A stretch of DNA of 64,000 nucleotides from Metabacillus kandeliae. GTDB lineage: Bacteria > Bacillota > Bacilli > Bacillales > Bacillaceae. Below are positions 8,354-22,198 of this stretch, piece after piece (position 1 is the stretch's first letter; each line of letters starts with the position of its first letter). The position numbers were made by a program, and so were the translations under genes. The notes beneath the pieces are model-generated. The model saw nothing but the letters and a program-made list of their open reading frames with translations, was not told the origin of the DNA and made no database searches. Location: the NCBI RefSeq assembly GCF_021166585.1, contig NZ_JAJOZE010000011.1, positions 1-64,000 on the forward strand, read 5' to 3'.

Positions 8354-10156
8354 ATGTGCGGAATTGTAGGATATATTGGACAAAATGACTCGAAGGAAAT
8401 CTTGCTTAAAGGCCTTGAGAAACTGGAGTACCGCGGATATGATTCAGCTGGTATCGCTGTATCAGACGGTAAAGAGGTCCATGTTTTCAAAGAAAAGGGC
8501 CGGATTGCAGAGCTTCGTGAAATTGTTAACAATGATGTCTTTGCTACAGCTGGGATCGGTCACACACGCTGGGCAACACATGGTGTGCCAAGTACGCTGA
8601 ATGCCCATCCGCATCAAAGCGCATCAGAGCGTTTTACTTTGGTTCATAACGGTGTCATTGAAAACTACGTTCAGCTGAAACGCGAATATCTGGAAGATGT
8701 GGAACTGAAAAGTGAAACAGACACAGAGATCGTGGTTCAAGTCATTGATAAACTGGTTAATCAAGGCAAAGAAGTGGAAGAAGCGTTCCGCGAAACTCTT
8801 TCCATCCTGAAGGGCTCATATGCCATCGGCCTTTTGGATAACCAGAATCCTGATACAATTTATGTTGCGAAAAATAAAAGTCCATTGCTTGTCGGCCTTG
8901 GAAATGGCTTTAATGTTATTGCTTCAGATGCAATGGCCATGCTTCAAGTAACGGACCAGTATGTTGAGCTGATGGACAAAGAAATCGTTCTTGTCACCCG
9001 CGAAGCAGTGGTCATCAAGAATCTTGCCGGAGAAGTCGTTGAACGCGCTCCATACAAAGCAGAACTTGATGCAAGCGATATTGAAAAAGGAACATATCCT
9101 CACTACATGTTAAAAGAAATTGACGAGCAGCCGCTTGTTTTGCGTAAAATTATTCAAAAATACCAAAACGAATCCGAACAGCTTACAGTAGATCCGGAAA
9201 TCGTAAATGCGCTGCATGAAGCAGACCGCGTCTATATCGTAGCCTGCGGAACAAGCTACCATGCAGGACTTGTCGGCAAACAGTTCATTGAAACTTGGGC
9301 AAAAACACCGACAGAAGTGCACGTAGCAAGCGAATTCTCTTACAACATGCCGCTATTGTCTGAAAAACCGCTGTTTGTATTCATCTCTCAAAGCGGTGAA
9401 ACAGCAGACAGCCGCGCTGTGCTTGTACAGGTGAAGGAGCTTGGCCACAAAGCGCTGACAGTAACAAATGTACCTGGTTCTACCCTTTCTCGCGAAGCAG
9501 ACTACACATTGCTATTGCATGCAGGCCCTGAAATTGCTGTGGCATCTACCAAAGCTTACACAGCACAGCTTGCCGTTCTTTCTATCCTGGCAGCAGTAAC
9601 AGCTGAAGCAAAAGGCCTTGTATCTGAAATCAACCTTGTAAAAGAGCTTGGTATCGTTGCAACTGCAATGGAAGCTTTATGCGACCAAAAAGAAGAGATG
9701 GAGTACATCGCACGCGAGTACCTGTCCACAACACGCAACGCCTTCTTCATCGGCCGCTCTGTTGACTACTATGTTGGACTTGAAGGAGCTCTGAAACTGA
9801 AAGAGATTTCCTACATCCAGGCAGAAGGATTCGCAGGCGGAGAATTGAAGCACGGTACGATTGCATTGATTGAGCAAGGAACGCCTGTTATCGCACTTGC
9901 TACTCAAGAACATGTCAACCTGAGCATCCGCGGAAACGTAAAAGAAGTAACAGCACGCGGTGCAAACCCATGCATCATCTCTATGAAGGGCCTTGAGCAG
10001 GAAGACGACCGTTTCGTTCTTCCAGCCGTTCACCCAACTCTTTCACCACTTGCAGCGGTTATTCCGCTTCAATTGATCAGCTACTTTGCTGCACTGCACA
10101 GAGGCTGTGATGTTGATAAGCCGAGGAATTTGGCGAAGAGTGTGACAGTGGAGTAA
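8354..10156 (+). CDS. glmS: Glutamine--fructose-6-phosphate aminotransferase (isomerizing)
   Basis: First committed step of amino-sugar synthesis: makes glucosamine-6-phosphate from fructose-6-phosphate and glutamine. Begins MCGIVGYIG with the N-terminal catalytic cysteine of the class II glutamine amidotransferase domain. Two SIS sugar-isomerase domains follow ([14 protein letters not shown] near residue 300 and [20 protein letters not shown] near residue 465). The end, [11 protein letters not shown], is typical of the family. Length 600 residues. Regulated by the ribozyme in its leader; the start follows GGGAGGAAC. Confidence 0.97.
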   Translation: MCGIVGYIGQNDSKEILLKGLEKLEYRGYDSAGIAVSDGKEVHVFKEKGRIAELREIVNNDVFATAGIGHTRWATHGVPSTLNAHPHQSASERFTLVHNGVIENYVQLKREYLEDVELKSETDTEIVVQVIDKLVNQGKEVEEAFRETLSILKGSYAIGLLDNQNPDTIYVAKNKSPLLVGLGNGFNVIASDAMAMLQVTDQYVELMDKEIVLVTREAVVIKNLAGEVVERAPYKAELDASDIEKGTYPHYMLKEIDEQPLVLRKIIQKYQNESEQLTVDPEIVNALHEADRVYIVACGTSYHAGLVGKQFIETWAKTPTEVHVASEFSYNMPLLSEKPLFVFISQSGETADSRAVLVQVKELGHKALTVTNVPGSTLSREADYTLLLHAGPEIAVASTKAYTAQLAVLSILAAVTAEAKGLVSEINLVKELGIVATAMEALCDQKEEMEYIAREYLSTTRNAFFIGRSVDYYVGLEGALKLKEISYIQAEGFAGGELKHGTIALIEQGTPVIALATQEHVNLSIRGNVKEVTARGANPCIISMKGLEQEDDRFVLPAVHPTLSPLAAVIPLQLISYFAALHRGCDVDKPRNLAKSVTVE

Positions 10157-10246
10157 GAAGTTTTAGCTTATTTAAAAAGCTGTAGTTTTATAAAAAAGAT
10201 TAATCACTTTAAACAAAGTTCGCTTATTTAAAAATATAGATTGATT

Positions 10247-10295
10247 AAAAATAACCTCAATGGATGTGATATCCATATGAGGTTATTTTTTTGTT
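10247..10295 (+). terminator. Terminator after glmS
   Basis: The long hairpin AAATAACCTCA-ATGGAT / ATCCAT-ATGAGGTTATTT is followed by a T run. Confidence 0.85.
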
Positions 10296-10396
10296 GTCTT
10301 TAGGTCATGCAACAATACAAATAACCCCTATTTATATCGATCGTTGGTCTTAAGTGTCCAAATAGAAATGAAAAACATGCAATATATTAATATAAT

Positions 10397-10756
10397 TTAA
10401 TAATAAATAAAACTCGCAATAATATAGTAAATATAAATTAAGTGATTAACTGTGACTAAACAAATGGAGAGGATATTTTTAAAAGTAGAATATCCTTTCT
10501 TTTTTACAAGAAGGTAAATTACAAGGAAAAGGCTAACTATAACAAATTGTATGATGATGGTTTTATAATAATATGGTTGTATAGATTGCCCTCCTCCAAT
10601 GTAACAACCTACAATCGCTAGCCCTATACCTGCTAATCCAAGTATCGCAGCAATATTATTAAGGCTGTTACTTTTAAATTGGACTATCCTAACGGAAAAG
10701 ATTGATATTCCTAATGTACATAAACTTATCAGTATATCCAGTATAAGCCCTGCCAC
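10397..10756 (-). CDS. Hypothetical small membrane protein, four helices
   Basis: I do not recognise this 119-residue protein. It has about four hydrophobic segments (residues 3-22, 34-53, 65-85, 98-118) linked by short lysine-containing loops, including a GGGQ segment after helix 2. The GTG start is preceded by AAGGGGG on the minus strand. The region is AT-rich compared with its neighbours, which may point to horizontal acquisition. It is alone on the minus strand between two plus-strand genes. Confidence 0.6.
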   Translation of the reverse strand: MAGLILDILISLCTLGISIFSVRIVQFKSNSLNNIAAILGLAGIGLAIVGCYIGGGQSIQPYYYKTIIIQFVIVSLFLVIYLLVKKKGYSTFKNILSICLVTVNHLIYIYYIIASFIYY

Positions 10757-11131
10757 AATACCCCCTTATCTTCTCCGAATCCCATTCGAAGATCTAATTA
10801 ATTTAGTCTTTTAAGATTTCTTTTCGCTTTTTTTATTCTCTTCTTAACAATTCTAGCATAATATTTTGATAACTAGCTTGGTTTTTCCATTTATTCACTT
10901 GCGAGTTGGCTCTCCTAGAGGGACCATTCACAGTTTAATCGCTTAGCAAAAATTGAAAAAAAATCCCCTTCTGCGGAGGAATACAGCTGGATGAGCCGAA
11001 TAAATCAATGTCGGAGTAAATTTGAAGCTGGATGATTGGATCCCCTTGTGTATCCCTTTTTAGATACATAGTTAGAATGATGAACTCTTCAACTGTTAAA
11101 AATGATATTAAATCGTGAGGAGATGGGTATT
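10757..11131. other. Intergenic region without a recognisable gene
   Basis: AT-rich spacer between the divergent hypothetical membrane gene and the DinB gene. No tRNA, convincing small ORF with ribosome binding site, or long repeat was seen. It presumably contains the promoters for both flanking genes. Confidence 0.5.
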
Positions 11132-11617
11132 ATGCAGGTTATCACCAATATGTTTTTAGAGCAGCTCGACATGCATTTCAATGAAAATGAGTGGTTTGCC
11201 TCCATAAAGCAGGGGCTGAATGAAGTCAGTGCAGCCGAAGCAGCATGGACAAGCCCTGGCAGCAATTCAATTTGGCAGATTGTCAATCACCTGATATTTT
11301 GGAATGAAGACGCGATCCATAGAATTAAGGGAACAGAGAATCCGCATAAACCAAAAGATAATGAAGAAACCTTTGGACACCCGGGGGATCCAGAAGACGA
11401 AATGGGATGGTCCGAATCAGTGCAGCGCCTTGATGAAGTCATGAATAAATTAAGAACAGTCATTGCAGAACTGGACGACGAAAAGCTAAAAGCGCCGTAT
11501 GCAGCTGACAGGTACTCTATTGAGCGTTTACTCAACAATATCATGATGCACGATTCGTATCATCTCGGCCAAATTGTGCTGCTCCGAAAGCAGCAATCCT
11601 CTTGGGTCGGTGTGTAA
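11132..11617 (+). CDS. DinB family protein
   Basis: A DinB/YfiT-like four-helix-bundle protein of 161 residues; many members are metal-dependent, some are bacillithiol-dependent transferases. The two helix motifs with the usual metal-binding histidines are visible: IVNHLIFWNEDAIHR (about residues 50-64) and MMHDSYHLGQIV (near residue 140). I chose ATG 11132 because GTGAGGAG ends 9 nt before it, while upstream starts overlap or precede that site. The substrate is unknown. Confidence 0.75.
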   Translation: MQVITNMFLEQLDMHFNENEWFASIKQGLNEVSAAEAAWTSPGSNSIWQIVNHLIFWNEDAIHRIKGTENPHKPKDNEETFGHPGDPEDEMGWSESVQRLDEVMNKLRTVIAELDDEKLKAPYAADRYSIERLLNNIMMHDSYHLGQIVLLRKQQSSWVGV

Positions 11618-11643
11618 TTCTAACGCCATATAGTTCAGCCGCC

Positions 11644-11692
11644 AGCCTGCATTTGAAATCGCGAACTCCTGCAGCGGAAATCAACAGAAAAT
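11644..11692. repeat. Degenerate remnant of the palindromic repeat found at 63.25 kb
   Basis: The segment contains GCATTTGAAATCGCGAACTCCTGC and ends in GCGGAAATCAACAG. The last part matches the right end of the element at 63254-63378 (ACGGAAATCAACAG) and ACTCCTGC is also shared. The central part of the element is missing. Confidence 0.4.
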
Positions 11693-11724
11693 TAGAAGTG
11701 AGCTCAATATATTAATAAAACCCG

Positions 11725-11756
11725 GAGGGCATCATTCAATGATGTTCTCTTTTTCT
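11725..11756 (+). terminator. Terminator between the DinB gene and the sugar operon
   Basis: The hairpin GAGGGCATCAT-TCA-ATGATGTTCTC (two G-U pairs) is followed by TTTTTC. Confidence 0.65.
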
Positions 11757-11846
11757 TTGCCTTTATGTAAAGTTCCGCTATCGTATTCAGATTCTTCGAA
11801 AAATTGTATATGATAAAAAGAAAACAGTCCTTTTGGAGGGGTCAAT

Positions 11847-13346
11847 TTGATAGCTGAAGAACTGTGCAGAGTATTAATTGTGGATGACGAGCAGTTAATC
11901 AGAAGAGGAATGATTCATTATTTGGATTGGGAGCGGGAAGGTTTTACGGTCGCCGGGGAAGCGTCCAACGGGCAGGAGGCGCTTCAGCTGATTGAGCAGG
12001 TTCGTCCTCATATCATTATCACGGATATCGTCATGCCTGTGATGGACGGGGAGGAGCTGACGAGGCTTGTGAAGGAGCGGTATCCGGAGATAGAAGTGAT
12101 CGTGCTAAGCAGTTTTGGAGAGTTTGATTATGTGCGGTCCACCTTTCAAAATGGCGCGGTGGATTATATATTAAAGCCTAAATTGGATGCCCAGTCCCTG
12201 CTGAAGGGGTTGAGAACAGCTTCAAGAAGAATTCCCTCGTTTCATTCTTCAGCTGGCAGGGTGCAGCAAAACCGCTCCTTCGGGCAGCTGCTCCAACGGA
12301 TGATAGAAGGATATGAAACGGCAGAGCCCGGTAAATTGCCTTTTTCGCTGGATACTTTCTGCTTATTAGGGGTTGATTTCGCCCCTGACGAAATCAAAAA
12401 GAAATTGGAGCCGATTTTTCAGGAGCTGAAAACAGAGGGGTATTCCTTTATAGCGGATCAGAAATGGCTGATATACCTCATTAACACGGACGATTTTCAA
12501 GCAGTTTATGATAAAATCAGCCGTTTTGCTGCTGCTGAGCCCAGCTGCCGTTTTATTTTATCCGAGCCGTTTCATGACGTTTCAAAGCTGCGGCAGGTTT
12601 ATCTGGAAAATGTGCCGAAACTGCAAAACGCCCATTTTTATTTTCCCGGGCATGCGGTGCTGACAAAGGCTCATCTTCCTGAAGCAAAGCAAGCGGTTGA
12701 ACAGTTTAATTTGGAATGGTTTACAGAGGAGTTAAAGCGCAGCCGCTTTGAGGATGCCTTTCAATACCTGAAGAATCATGCCGGGAAGCTTTCAGGTGCT
12801 TACTGGATTGATCTTGCTGACTTCAAAGCGTTTTACACCAATATTATCTTCACCATCACCATTCTCCTTGGCAATATGAAATACAATACGGCAGAACTTG
12901 AAAGTTCTAGATATGTTTATTTAAAAGAGATCGAAGAAGCAGAAACGGCGCAGAAGACGATTAACCTGCTCAGCGCCTTTTTGGAAGAGGCAAAACATAG
13001 TCTAGAGGGCATCCATCCTGAAAATCGCCAAATCAAAAAAGTGGCCGCTTATATTAAAGAGCATTATGCAGAGCCGCTGACCTTAACAGACATTGCGAAG
13101 CAGTTTCACTTTCACCCTTCGTATCTCTCAAGCTCTTTTTCCAGCCATATGCAGGAAGGGATGATTGAATATCTTAACAAGGTTCGTATTGAAAAAGCCG
13201 CTGAACTTCTGATTGAAGATGAAAAGACCATTTCTGAAATCAGCGAGGCCGTCGGTTTTTCGGACCATAGTTATTTTTGCAAGGTTTTTAAAAAGGTGAA
13301 AGGACTGCCTCCGAGCAAGTACAAAAGGCAGCATGCCATCAGGTAA
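11847..13346 (+). CDS. YesN-type response regulator with AraC output domain
   Basis: Transcription regulator of a two-component system, 499 residues. The N-terminal receiver domain shows the acidic pair in IVDDEQ, the phosphoacceptor aspartate in IIITDIVMPVMDG (about residue 56) and a lysine in DYILKPK. A long linker follows. The C-terminal two-helix AraC domain (about residues 398-495) includes LTLTDIAKQFHFHPSYLSSSF and ISEAVGFSDHSYFCKVFKK. TTG start after TTTGGAGGGG. It is followed 5 nt later by its kinase and then by the galactoside operon that it probably activates. Confidence 0.9.
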   Translation: MIAEELCRVLIVDDEQLIRRGMIHYLDWEREGFTVAGEASNGQEALQLIEQVRPHIIITDIVMPVMDGEELTRLVKERYPEIEVIVLSSFGEFDYVRSTFQNGAVDYILKPKLDAQSLLKGLRTASRRIPSFHSSAGRVQQNRSFGQLLQRMIEGYETAEPGKLPFSLDTFCLLGVDFAPDEIKKKLEPIFQELKTEGYSFIADQKWLIYLINTDDFQAVYDKISRFAAAEPSCRFILSEPFHDVSKLRQVYLENVPKLQNAHFYFPGHAVLTKAHLPEAKQAVEQFNLEWFTEELKRSRFEDAFQYLKNHAGKLSGAYWIDLADFKAFYTNIIFTITILLGNMKYNTAELESSRYVYLKEIEEAETAQKTINLLSAFLEEAKHSLEGIHPENRQIKKVAAYIKEHYAEPLTLTDIAKQFHFHPSYLSSSFSSHMQEGMIEYLNKVRIEKAAELLIEDEKTISEISEAVGFSDHSYFCKVFKKVKGLPPSKYKRQHAIR

Positions 13347-13351
13347 CCCAT

Positions 13352-15115
13352 ATGATGAAAACCCTTAAGCGCATTCGGCATGTGCGGCTGTTCAGCATCA
13401 TGTTTCTTTTTACCGTGATCATTATCATAGGGGTTTCTATTACGATTACGTGGACAACGATCAACATGTCGGAGAATTTTTTTATCGAAAAGTACAGCTT
13501 GATGAACGGAAAAGTCATGAATCGGATTCAAAACAACCTGGAGTCATTTGATAACCAGGTGGTACTGGCTTCGAACAATCTGCTGCAGAGTGAAACCATT
13601 AAGCAGATGCTTACCGAAAAGCATTCTGACTCGGAGAAGATGAGCGCCTACTACACTCTTGGGCAGAAGATGCAGTACATTCATTCTCTTTTGCAAACAG
13701 ATCAGCTGGGCATTTTCATTTTAGGGAAAAATGGTACGGTTTATGCCTCAAATCGATCCTTTTGGCCTGTTACAGATGAGCAGCTAAAAATTAACCCTGT
13801 TACCCGGAATACGCTGGACAAGCCGAAATGGCTGCTCTATCAGTATGATGATAGTACTCAAAGCTTCGGCAGCGGGAAGTACATTGTGGCTTCGAGAGCT
13901 TTTATGGACAGGGGTTCAGGGCAGTTATACGGCTCTATGTATTTTGCTCTTCCGGAAAGCCTGTTCAAAAATTTTTACTCGAGTTATACAAGTCTTGGGA
14001 ACAATGTTTATTTGGTCAATAAGGAAGGAATCGTTGTTTCAAGCAGTGATTCAGAGCTTATTGGGCAAAAACAGCAAGCCCTGCTTAACTTTTCAGAAGA
14101 AATGAAGAAAAACGGCCAAAAATTTATGATCCAGCATTACAGGGGGAAGGATCAGATCGTGCTGGCAGACGAAATTCCCTACTTGAATATGTATCTCATC
14201 AACCTGGTTGATAAGCAGGAAGCAATCGGCGATTTAATTGATAAAAAAGCGATTGCCATGATTGTGATGCTGATCGTCCTGGCCGCATTGGCAATGGTGT
14301 ATTTCTTCTCAAGGAGGCTGACAAATTCCCTTTCCCGTCTTGTCAGGCAAATCAGCAATTCTCCAAAATCGGATTTTACTCAATATGTAGCCGAGTCAGG
14401 AATTTATGAAACGAGGCAGATTGGAAAAGCATTTAATACGATGCTGGATGAGTTAAAGGAGTACGTTGACAAGCTTTTGCTCGCCCAAAAGCAGCAGCGG
14501 AATGCCGAGCTTGCCGCCCTGCAGCAGCAGATCAATCCCCACTTTTTGTACAACACGCTTACGACCATTAAATTCATGGTGCATCTTGGCGATAAGGCCG
14601 GGATGGAAGCAACCATTTCAGCCTTGATTTCTCTTTTGCAGAACACGATTGGCAGTGTCAGTGAAACGATCACGGTTCAGCAGGAGCTGGACAACCTGAA
14701 GAACTATGTTTTGATTAACCAAAAGCGCTATGGAACCAGAATTAAAGTAAACTATTTTGCCTTCCCCGATAGTCTGGACGTTCCGATTCCAAAATTAATC
14801 CTGCAGCCCTTCGTGGAAAATGCCTTCTTTCATGGATTTAACAAAAAGCAGGAAGGGACGATTCACATTCTTATCTGGCAGGAGGAAGAAAAGCTGATCT
14901 GCGAGGTCGTGGATAACGGCGATGGCATGGAAGCCCATGCTGAGGGGGAGCTGCCAAAGACGAAAAGAAAGCAGCAGCTTTTTTCGGGAATCGGCATTAA
15001 GAATGTGCACGAGCGTATTCAGCTCATATATGGAGATCCTTTCGGCGTATCTGTCACAAGTGAGCTTGGCAGAGGGACAAAGGTTCGAATTGAACTGCCT
15101 ATTCCTCCAAAATAA
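13352..15115 (+). CDS. YesM-type sensor histidine kinase
   Basis: Membrane sensor kinase of 587 residues, partner of the preceding regulator. Helix 1 lies at about residues 14-36 and helix 2 at about 303-325, with a large extracellular sensor (Cache-like) between them. Then come a HAMP region, the phosphoacceptor segment QQQINPHFLYNTL (histidine-kinase family 7/LytS type), an N box (PFVENAFFHGF) and G boxes (VVDNGDGM, SGIGIKNVHERI). It probably detects oligosaccharide or a binding protein outside the cell. Confidence 0.9.
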   Translation: MMKTLKRIRHVRLFSIMFLFTVIIIIGVSITITWTTINMSENFFIEKYSLMNGKVMNRIQNNLESFDNQVVLASNNLLQSETIKQMLTEKHSDSEKMSAYYTLGQKMQYIHSLLQTDQLGIFILGKNGTVYASNRSFWPVTDEQLKINPVTRNTLDKPKWLLYQYDDSTQSFGSGKYIVASRAFMDRGSGQLYGSMYFALPESLFKNFYSSYTSLGNNVYLVNKEGIVVSSSDSELIGQKQQALLNFSEEMKKNGQKFMIQHYRGKDQIVLADEIPYLNMYLINLVDKQEAIGDLIDKKAIAMIVMLIVLAALAMVYFFSRRLTNSLSRLVRQISNSPKSDFTQYVAESGIYETRQIGKAFNTMLDELKEYVDKLLLAQKQQRNAELAALQQQINPHFLYNTLTTIKFMVHLGDKAGMEATISALISLLQNTIGSVSETITVQQELDNLKNYVLINQKRYGTRIKVNYFAFPDSLDVPIPKLILQPFVENAFFHGFNKKQEGTIHILIWQEEEKLICEVVDNGDGMEAHAEGELPKTKRKQQLFSGIGIKNVHERIQLIYGDPFGVSVTSELGRGTKVRIELPIPPK

Positions 15116-15233
15116 AAAATCTCCTAAAATCCAAAAAATTTACCAATGGGCTTTTTGGACATATGAAAATAGTGCAGGAACAGCGAAAGATATTCCTAAC
15201 CTCCCAAAAGCAGGCGGTGCTAACATAGGTATA

Positions 15234-15247
15234 TGAAAGCGTTTGCA
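15234..15247 (+). promoter_or_regulatory. cre site (CcpA) upstream of the galactoside binding-protein gene
   Basis: TGAAAGCGTTTGCA fits the catabolite-responsive element TGWAANCGNTNWCA with one mismatch. It ends 19 bp before the start codon, so it overlaps the 5' leader or promoter, a position expected to block transcription when preferred sugars are present. Confidence 0.75.
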
Positions 15248-15266
15248 ATATAAATGGGGGGATACG

Positions 15267-16556
15267 ATGAAAAAGCTATTGGCCATTTTCTCTGTCTTGG
15301 CACTGCTGTTACTGGGAGCCTGTTCAGCAGGCGGCAGCAAAGAAACGTCAGGAGATTCCAAGGATGTAAACACGATCACCATTTGGGCATGGGATCCGAA
15401 TTTCAACATCAAAGCGCTTGAAATTGCAAAAGAGGCTTACAAATCGACAGACGCAAAACTTAAGGTCAATGTTGTCAACATGGCGCAGGCGGACATTGTT
15501 CAAAAATTAAACACGAGCTTAAGCTCTGGAACAACAAAAGGTTTGCCGAATATCGTCCTAATTGAAGATTATCGTTCTCAAAGCTTTTTAAAAGCCTATC
15601 CGGATATGTTTAAGGATGTAACAAGCTCCTTTAAAGCAGATGACTTTGCAAGCTATAAAGTGGCAGCTGGAACATACAACGGCAAAAATTACGGCGTTCC
15701 TTTTGACACAGGTGTAACAGGACTTTATGTGAGAAAAGATTATTTACAAAAGGCAGGCTATACAGTTGATGACCTGCAAAACATAGATTGGAATCAATAC
15801 ATTGAAATTGGTAAAAAAGTAAAAGCTGCAACCGGCAAGGATATGCTTACACAGGATCCAAAGGACCTCGGGCTGATCCGAATGATGATTCAATCAAGCG
15901 GCTCCTGGTATTCAAAAAAGGATGGAAGCGCTCCTGATCTCGCCGGCAACGAATCATTAAAAGAAGCGTTCAAAACATACAAAGCCTTAATGGATGCGAA
16001 GATTGTCAAGCCGATCTCTGACTGGAGCCAGTTTGTTGCAGGCTTTAATAAAGGAGATGTAGCAAGTGTTCCAACAGGAAACTGGATCACGCCTTCTATT
16101 AAAGCGGAAGCCTCCCAGTCGGGCAAATGGGCGATCGTGCCGCTTCCGAAACAAGCGGGTGTGCCGAATTCCGTTAACGCCTCCAACCTTGGCGGAAGCT
16201 CCTGGTATGTTCTGAACATTCCAGGCAAAGAAAAGGCAGCGGATTTCCTGGCAAAAACATTTGGATCTAACGTTGATTTCTATCAGGATATCGTCAAGCA
16301 AATCGGGGCAATCGGCACTTATAAGGCTGCTTCTAAATCAGAGGCCTATAACGCTCCAGATCCTTTCTTTAACAACCAAAAAACGATTCATGACTTTGCA
16401 GGATGGACGGAAAAAATCCCGCAGGTCAACTACGGCTTAAACACATATGCCATTGAAGACATTCTTGCTGTCAGCGCGCAGAATTATTTAAAAGGAAAAG
16501 ACTTGGATCAAGTTTTAAAAGATGCCCAAACCCAAGCAGAGCAGCAAGTGAAATAA
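15267..16556 (+). CDS. Sugar ABC transporter substrate-binding lipoprotein
   Basis: Lipid-anchored binding protein (family 1 solute-binding, MalE/YesO-like). I chose ATG 15267, which follows a G-rich ribosome binding site and starts a classic lipoprotein signal: lysines, hydrophobic core, lipobox LLGAC with Cys19. The mature part has the sugar-binding signature (TITIWAWDPNF; PFDTGVTGLYVRKDYL). Length 429 residues. The context with a GH2 beta-galactosidase suggests lactose, galacto-oligosaccharides or plant galactan fragments as ligands. Confidence 0.92.
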   Translation: MKKLLAIFSVLALLLLGACSAGGSKETSGDSKDVNTITIWAWDPNFNIKALEIAKEAYKSTDAKLKVNVVNMAQADIVQKLNTSLSSGTTKGLPNIVLIEDYRSQSFLKAYPDMFKDVTSSFKADDFASYKVAAGTYNGKNYGVPFDTGVTGLYVRKDYLQKAGYTVDDLQNIDWNQYIEIGKKVKAATGKDMLTQDPKDLGLIRMMIQSSGSWYSKKDGSAPDLAGNESLKEAFKTYKALMDAKIVKPISDWSQFVAGFNKGDVASVPTGNWITPSIKAEASQSGKWAIVPLPKQAGVPNSVNASNLGGSSWYVLNIPGKEKAADFLAKTFGSNVDFYQDIVKQIGAIGTYKAASKSEAYNAPDPFFNNQKTIHDFAGWTEKIPQVNYGLNTYAIEDILAVSAQNYLKGKDLDQVLKDAQTQAEQQVK

Positions 16557-16566
16557 GAGAAGCAGA

Positions 16567-16626
16567 AGCCCCGGCGAGTTCCATTTCCTGAGAAAGCATC
16601 AGGCGAGGGCTCCGGGGCTTTTTATT
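16567..16626 (+). terminator. Intercistronic hairpin after the binding-protein gene
   Basis: AGCCCCGG (16567-16574) pairs with CCGGGGCT (16612-16619), followed by TTTTTATT. Such partial terminators after binding-protein genes let the binding protein be made in excess over the permeases. Confidence 0.75.
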
Positions 16627-16645
16627 AGGAAGGGAGCTGATCAAC

Positions 16646-17561
16646 ATGATGCCAGCACGGGTAAGCCAGGATATGGCCGTTTCAAAATCAGGACGGAATC
16701 TTAAGATGAAAAGCACGCTGATCGGATGGTCCTTTATCGGGATTGCGGCGATTATGATCGGACTGTTTTACTTTTATCCAATGATCAAGGCATTGCTGCT
16801 GTCTTTGCAAACAGGAACAGGAACAAATTTAAGCTTCGTTGGTTTGGCCAATTACGGCAGGCTTTTTAAGGATCCTGTCTTTATAGAAACCGTTAAAAAT
16901 ACAGTCATTTATCTCATCGTGCAAGTGCCGGTTATGATCGTCCTGGCTATGGTCATTTCCGTTTTGCTGAACAATAAAAAATTAAAGCTGAAAGGGCTTT
17001 TCCGTACGGCCATTTTCTTGCCCTGTGTCACTTCATTGGTTGCCTATTCCGTTATTTTTAAATATTTATTTGCCGATGATGGCATGATCAATCTGCTGCT
17101 ATTAAAGGTACATCTGATATCAGGGCCCATTCCGTGGCTCACAGATCCTTTTTGGGCGAAGATGGCCATTATAGCAGCCATCACATGGCGCTGGACAGGC
17201 TATAACATGATTTTCTTTTTATCAGCGTTGCAGAACATTGATGAATCGATATATGAAGCAGCGAGAATGGACGGCGCATCAGCTATTCAGCAGTTTTGGA
17301 AAATTACTGTTCCGCTCTTAAAGCCGATCATCCTGTTCACAACCATTACCTCCACCATTGGCACGCTTCAATTGTTTGATGAAGTGATGAACATCACAAA
17401 GGGCGGACCGGGAAATGCGACGATGACCATTTCTCAGTATATCTATAATATTTCGTTTAAATATACCCCTGATTTCGGTTATGCAGCGACTGTTTCCTAT
17501 GCGATTGTGATCTTGATTGTCTTCTTCTCCATTATCCAGTTCAGAGCGGCGGGTGAAAAAA

Positions 17562-17569
<8 letters not shown>
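16646..17569 (+). CDS. Sugar ABC transporter permease (MalF-like)
   Basis: Inner-membrane permease of 307 residues with six predicted helices. The ATPase-docking EAA loop reads YEAARMDGASAIQQFWKITVP (about residues 203-223). ATG start after GGAAGGGAGCTG. It overlaps the second permease gene by 8 bp. No ATPase gene is present in this operon, so a shared multi-operon ATPase (MsmX type, as in Bacillus subtilis) is the likely energy source. Confidence 0.92.
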
Positions 17570-21432
<3,863 letters not shown>

Positions 21433-21437
21433 AGGAT

Positions 21438-21479
21438 GAAGAGTTCATTTTGAGCAATTAAAGTGAACTCTTCTTTTTA
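21438..21479 (+). terminator. Terminator after lacZ
   Basis: GAAGAGTTCA (21438-21447) pairs perfectly with TGAACTCTTC (21464-21473), followed by TTTTTA. Confidence 0.9.
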
Positions 21480-21485
21480 TAGGGA

Positions 21486-21494
21486 TGGTATAAT
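21486..21494 (+). promoter_or_regulatory. Extended -10 promoter for the isochorismatase-like gene
   Basis: TGGTATAAT forms an extended -10 element 35 bp before the start codon and just after the lacZ terminator. Confidence 0.55.
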
Positions 21495-21528
21495 TTTGAA
21501 ATAACAGGTGGAAAGCGAGGGGATTGGG

Positions 21529-22089
21529 TTGAAACAAGCACTGCTCGTTATCGATGCACAGCAGGATTTAATAGAGGGAAATCACGAGGAACAGGAAGTC
21601 TTTCAGAAAGAAGTCCTGATCGCAGCCATTAACAAAGTGATAAAAGAAGCAAAAGCAAACGGGGCATACATTGTGTTTGTCAGGGATCTGGACGTAGCAG
21701 GCGGAGAAGGAGCGGGCTTTCAAGTCCATAGAGACATCGAGGTTCCAGACGATGCGGCAATTTTTGATAAACAAGCAACCAACTCTTTTTACAAGACAGG
21801 CCTTCTTCCATATTTAAAGGAAAAGGAAATCAGCCATCTCGTCATCATGGGATGCAAAACAGAGCATTGCATTGATACAGCGGTTAGAACAGCGACAGTT
21901 GAAGGCTTTGACGTAACACTTGCAGGGGACGGCCACTCTACGGCAGATACAGCCGTTTTGTCAGCTGAGCAGGTGATTGCCCATCACAATCAGGTTCTTC
22001 ACGGCCACTATAACGTAGATCACTTTTCCATCGTTAGACATTCGGATGAAAAGCTGTTTGAGCCTGAGCATGATAAGTACCGAGAGTAA
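21529..22089 (+). CDS. Cysteine hydrolase of the isochorismatase family
   Basis: Isochorismatase-like hydrolase of 186 residues; relatives act on nicotinamide and other amides. The N-terminal aspartate motif LLVIDAQQD and the catalytic cysteine in MGCKTEHCIDTAVRTA (about residue 115) are intact. The TTG at 21529 is preceded by GCGAGGGG at normal spacing, whereas GTG 21508 contains that site inside its frame. The actual substrate cannot be predicted. Confidence 0.85.
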   Translation: MKQALLVIDAQQDLIEGNHEEQEVFQKEVLIAAINKVIKEAKANGAYIVFVRDLDVAGGEGAGFQVHRDIEVPDDAAIFDKQATNSFYKTGLLPYLKEKEISHLVIMGCKTEHCIDTAVRTATVEGFDVTLAGDGHSTADTAVLSAEQVIAHHNQVLHGHYNVDHFSIVRHSDEKLFEPEHDKYRE

Positions 22090-22097
22090 TACTGCAG

Positions 22098-22129
22098 ATC
22101 CCATTGCTTGAGCAGTGGGATTTATTTAT
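22098..22129 (+). terminator. Terminator after the isochorismatase-like gene
   Basis: The hairpin ATCCCATTGCT / AGCAGTGGGAT (one G-U pair) is followed by TTATTTAT. Confidence 0.75.
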
Positions 22130-22198
22130 GCCGGGATACAACCTTTTGGATGGGTTTCTTATCTAACAGAGGTAGAAATGGTAAAAGGAGGGGAAGGG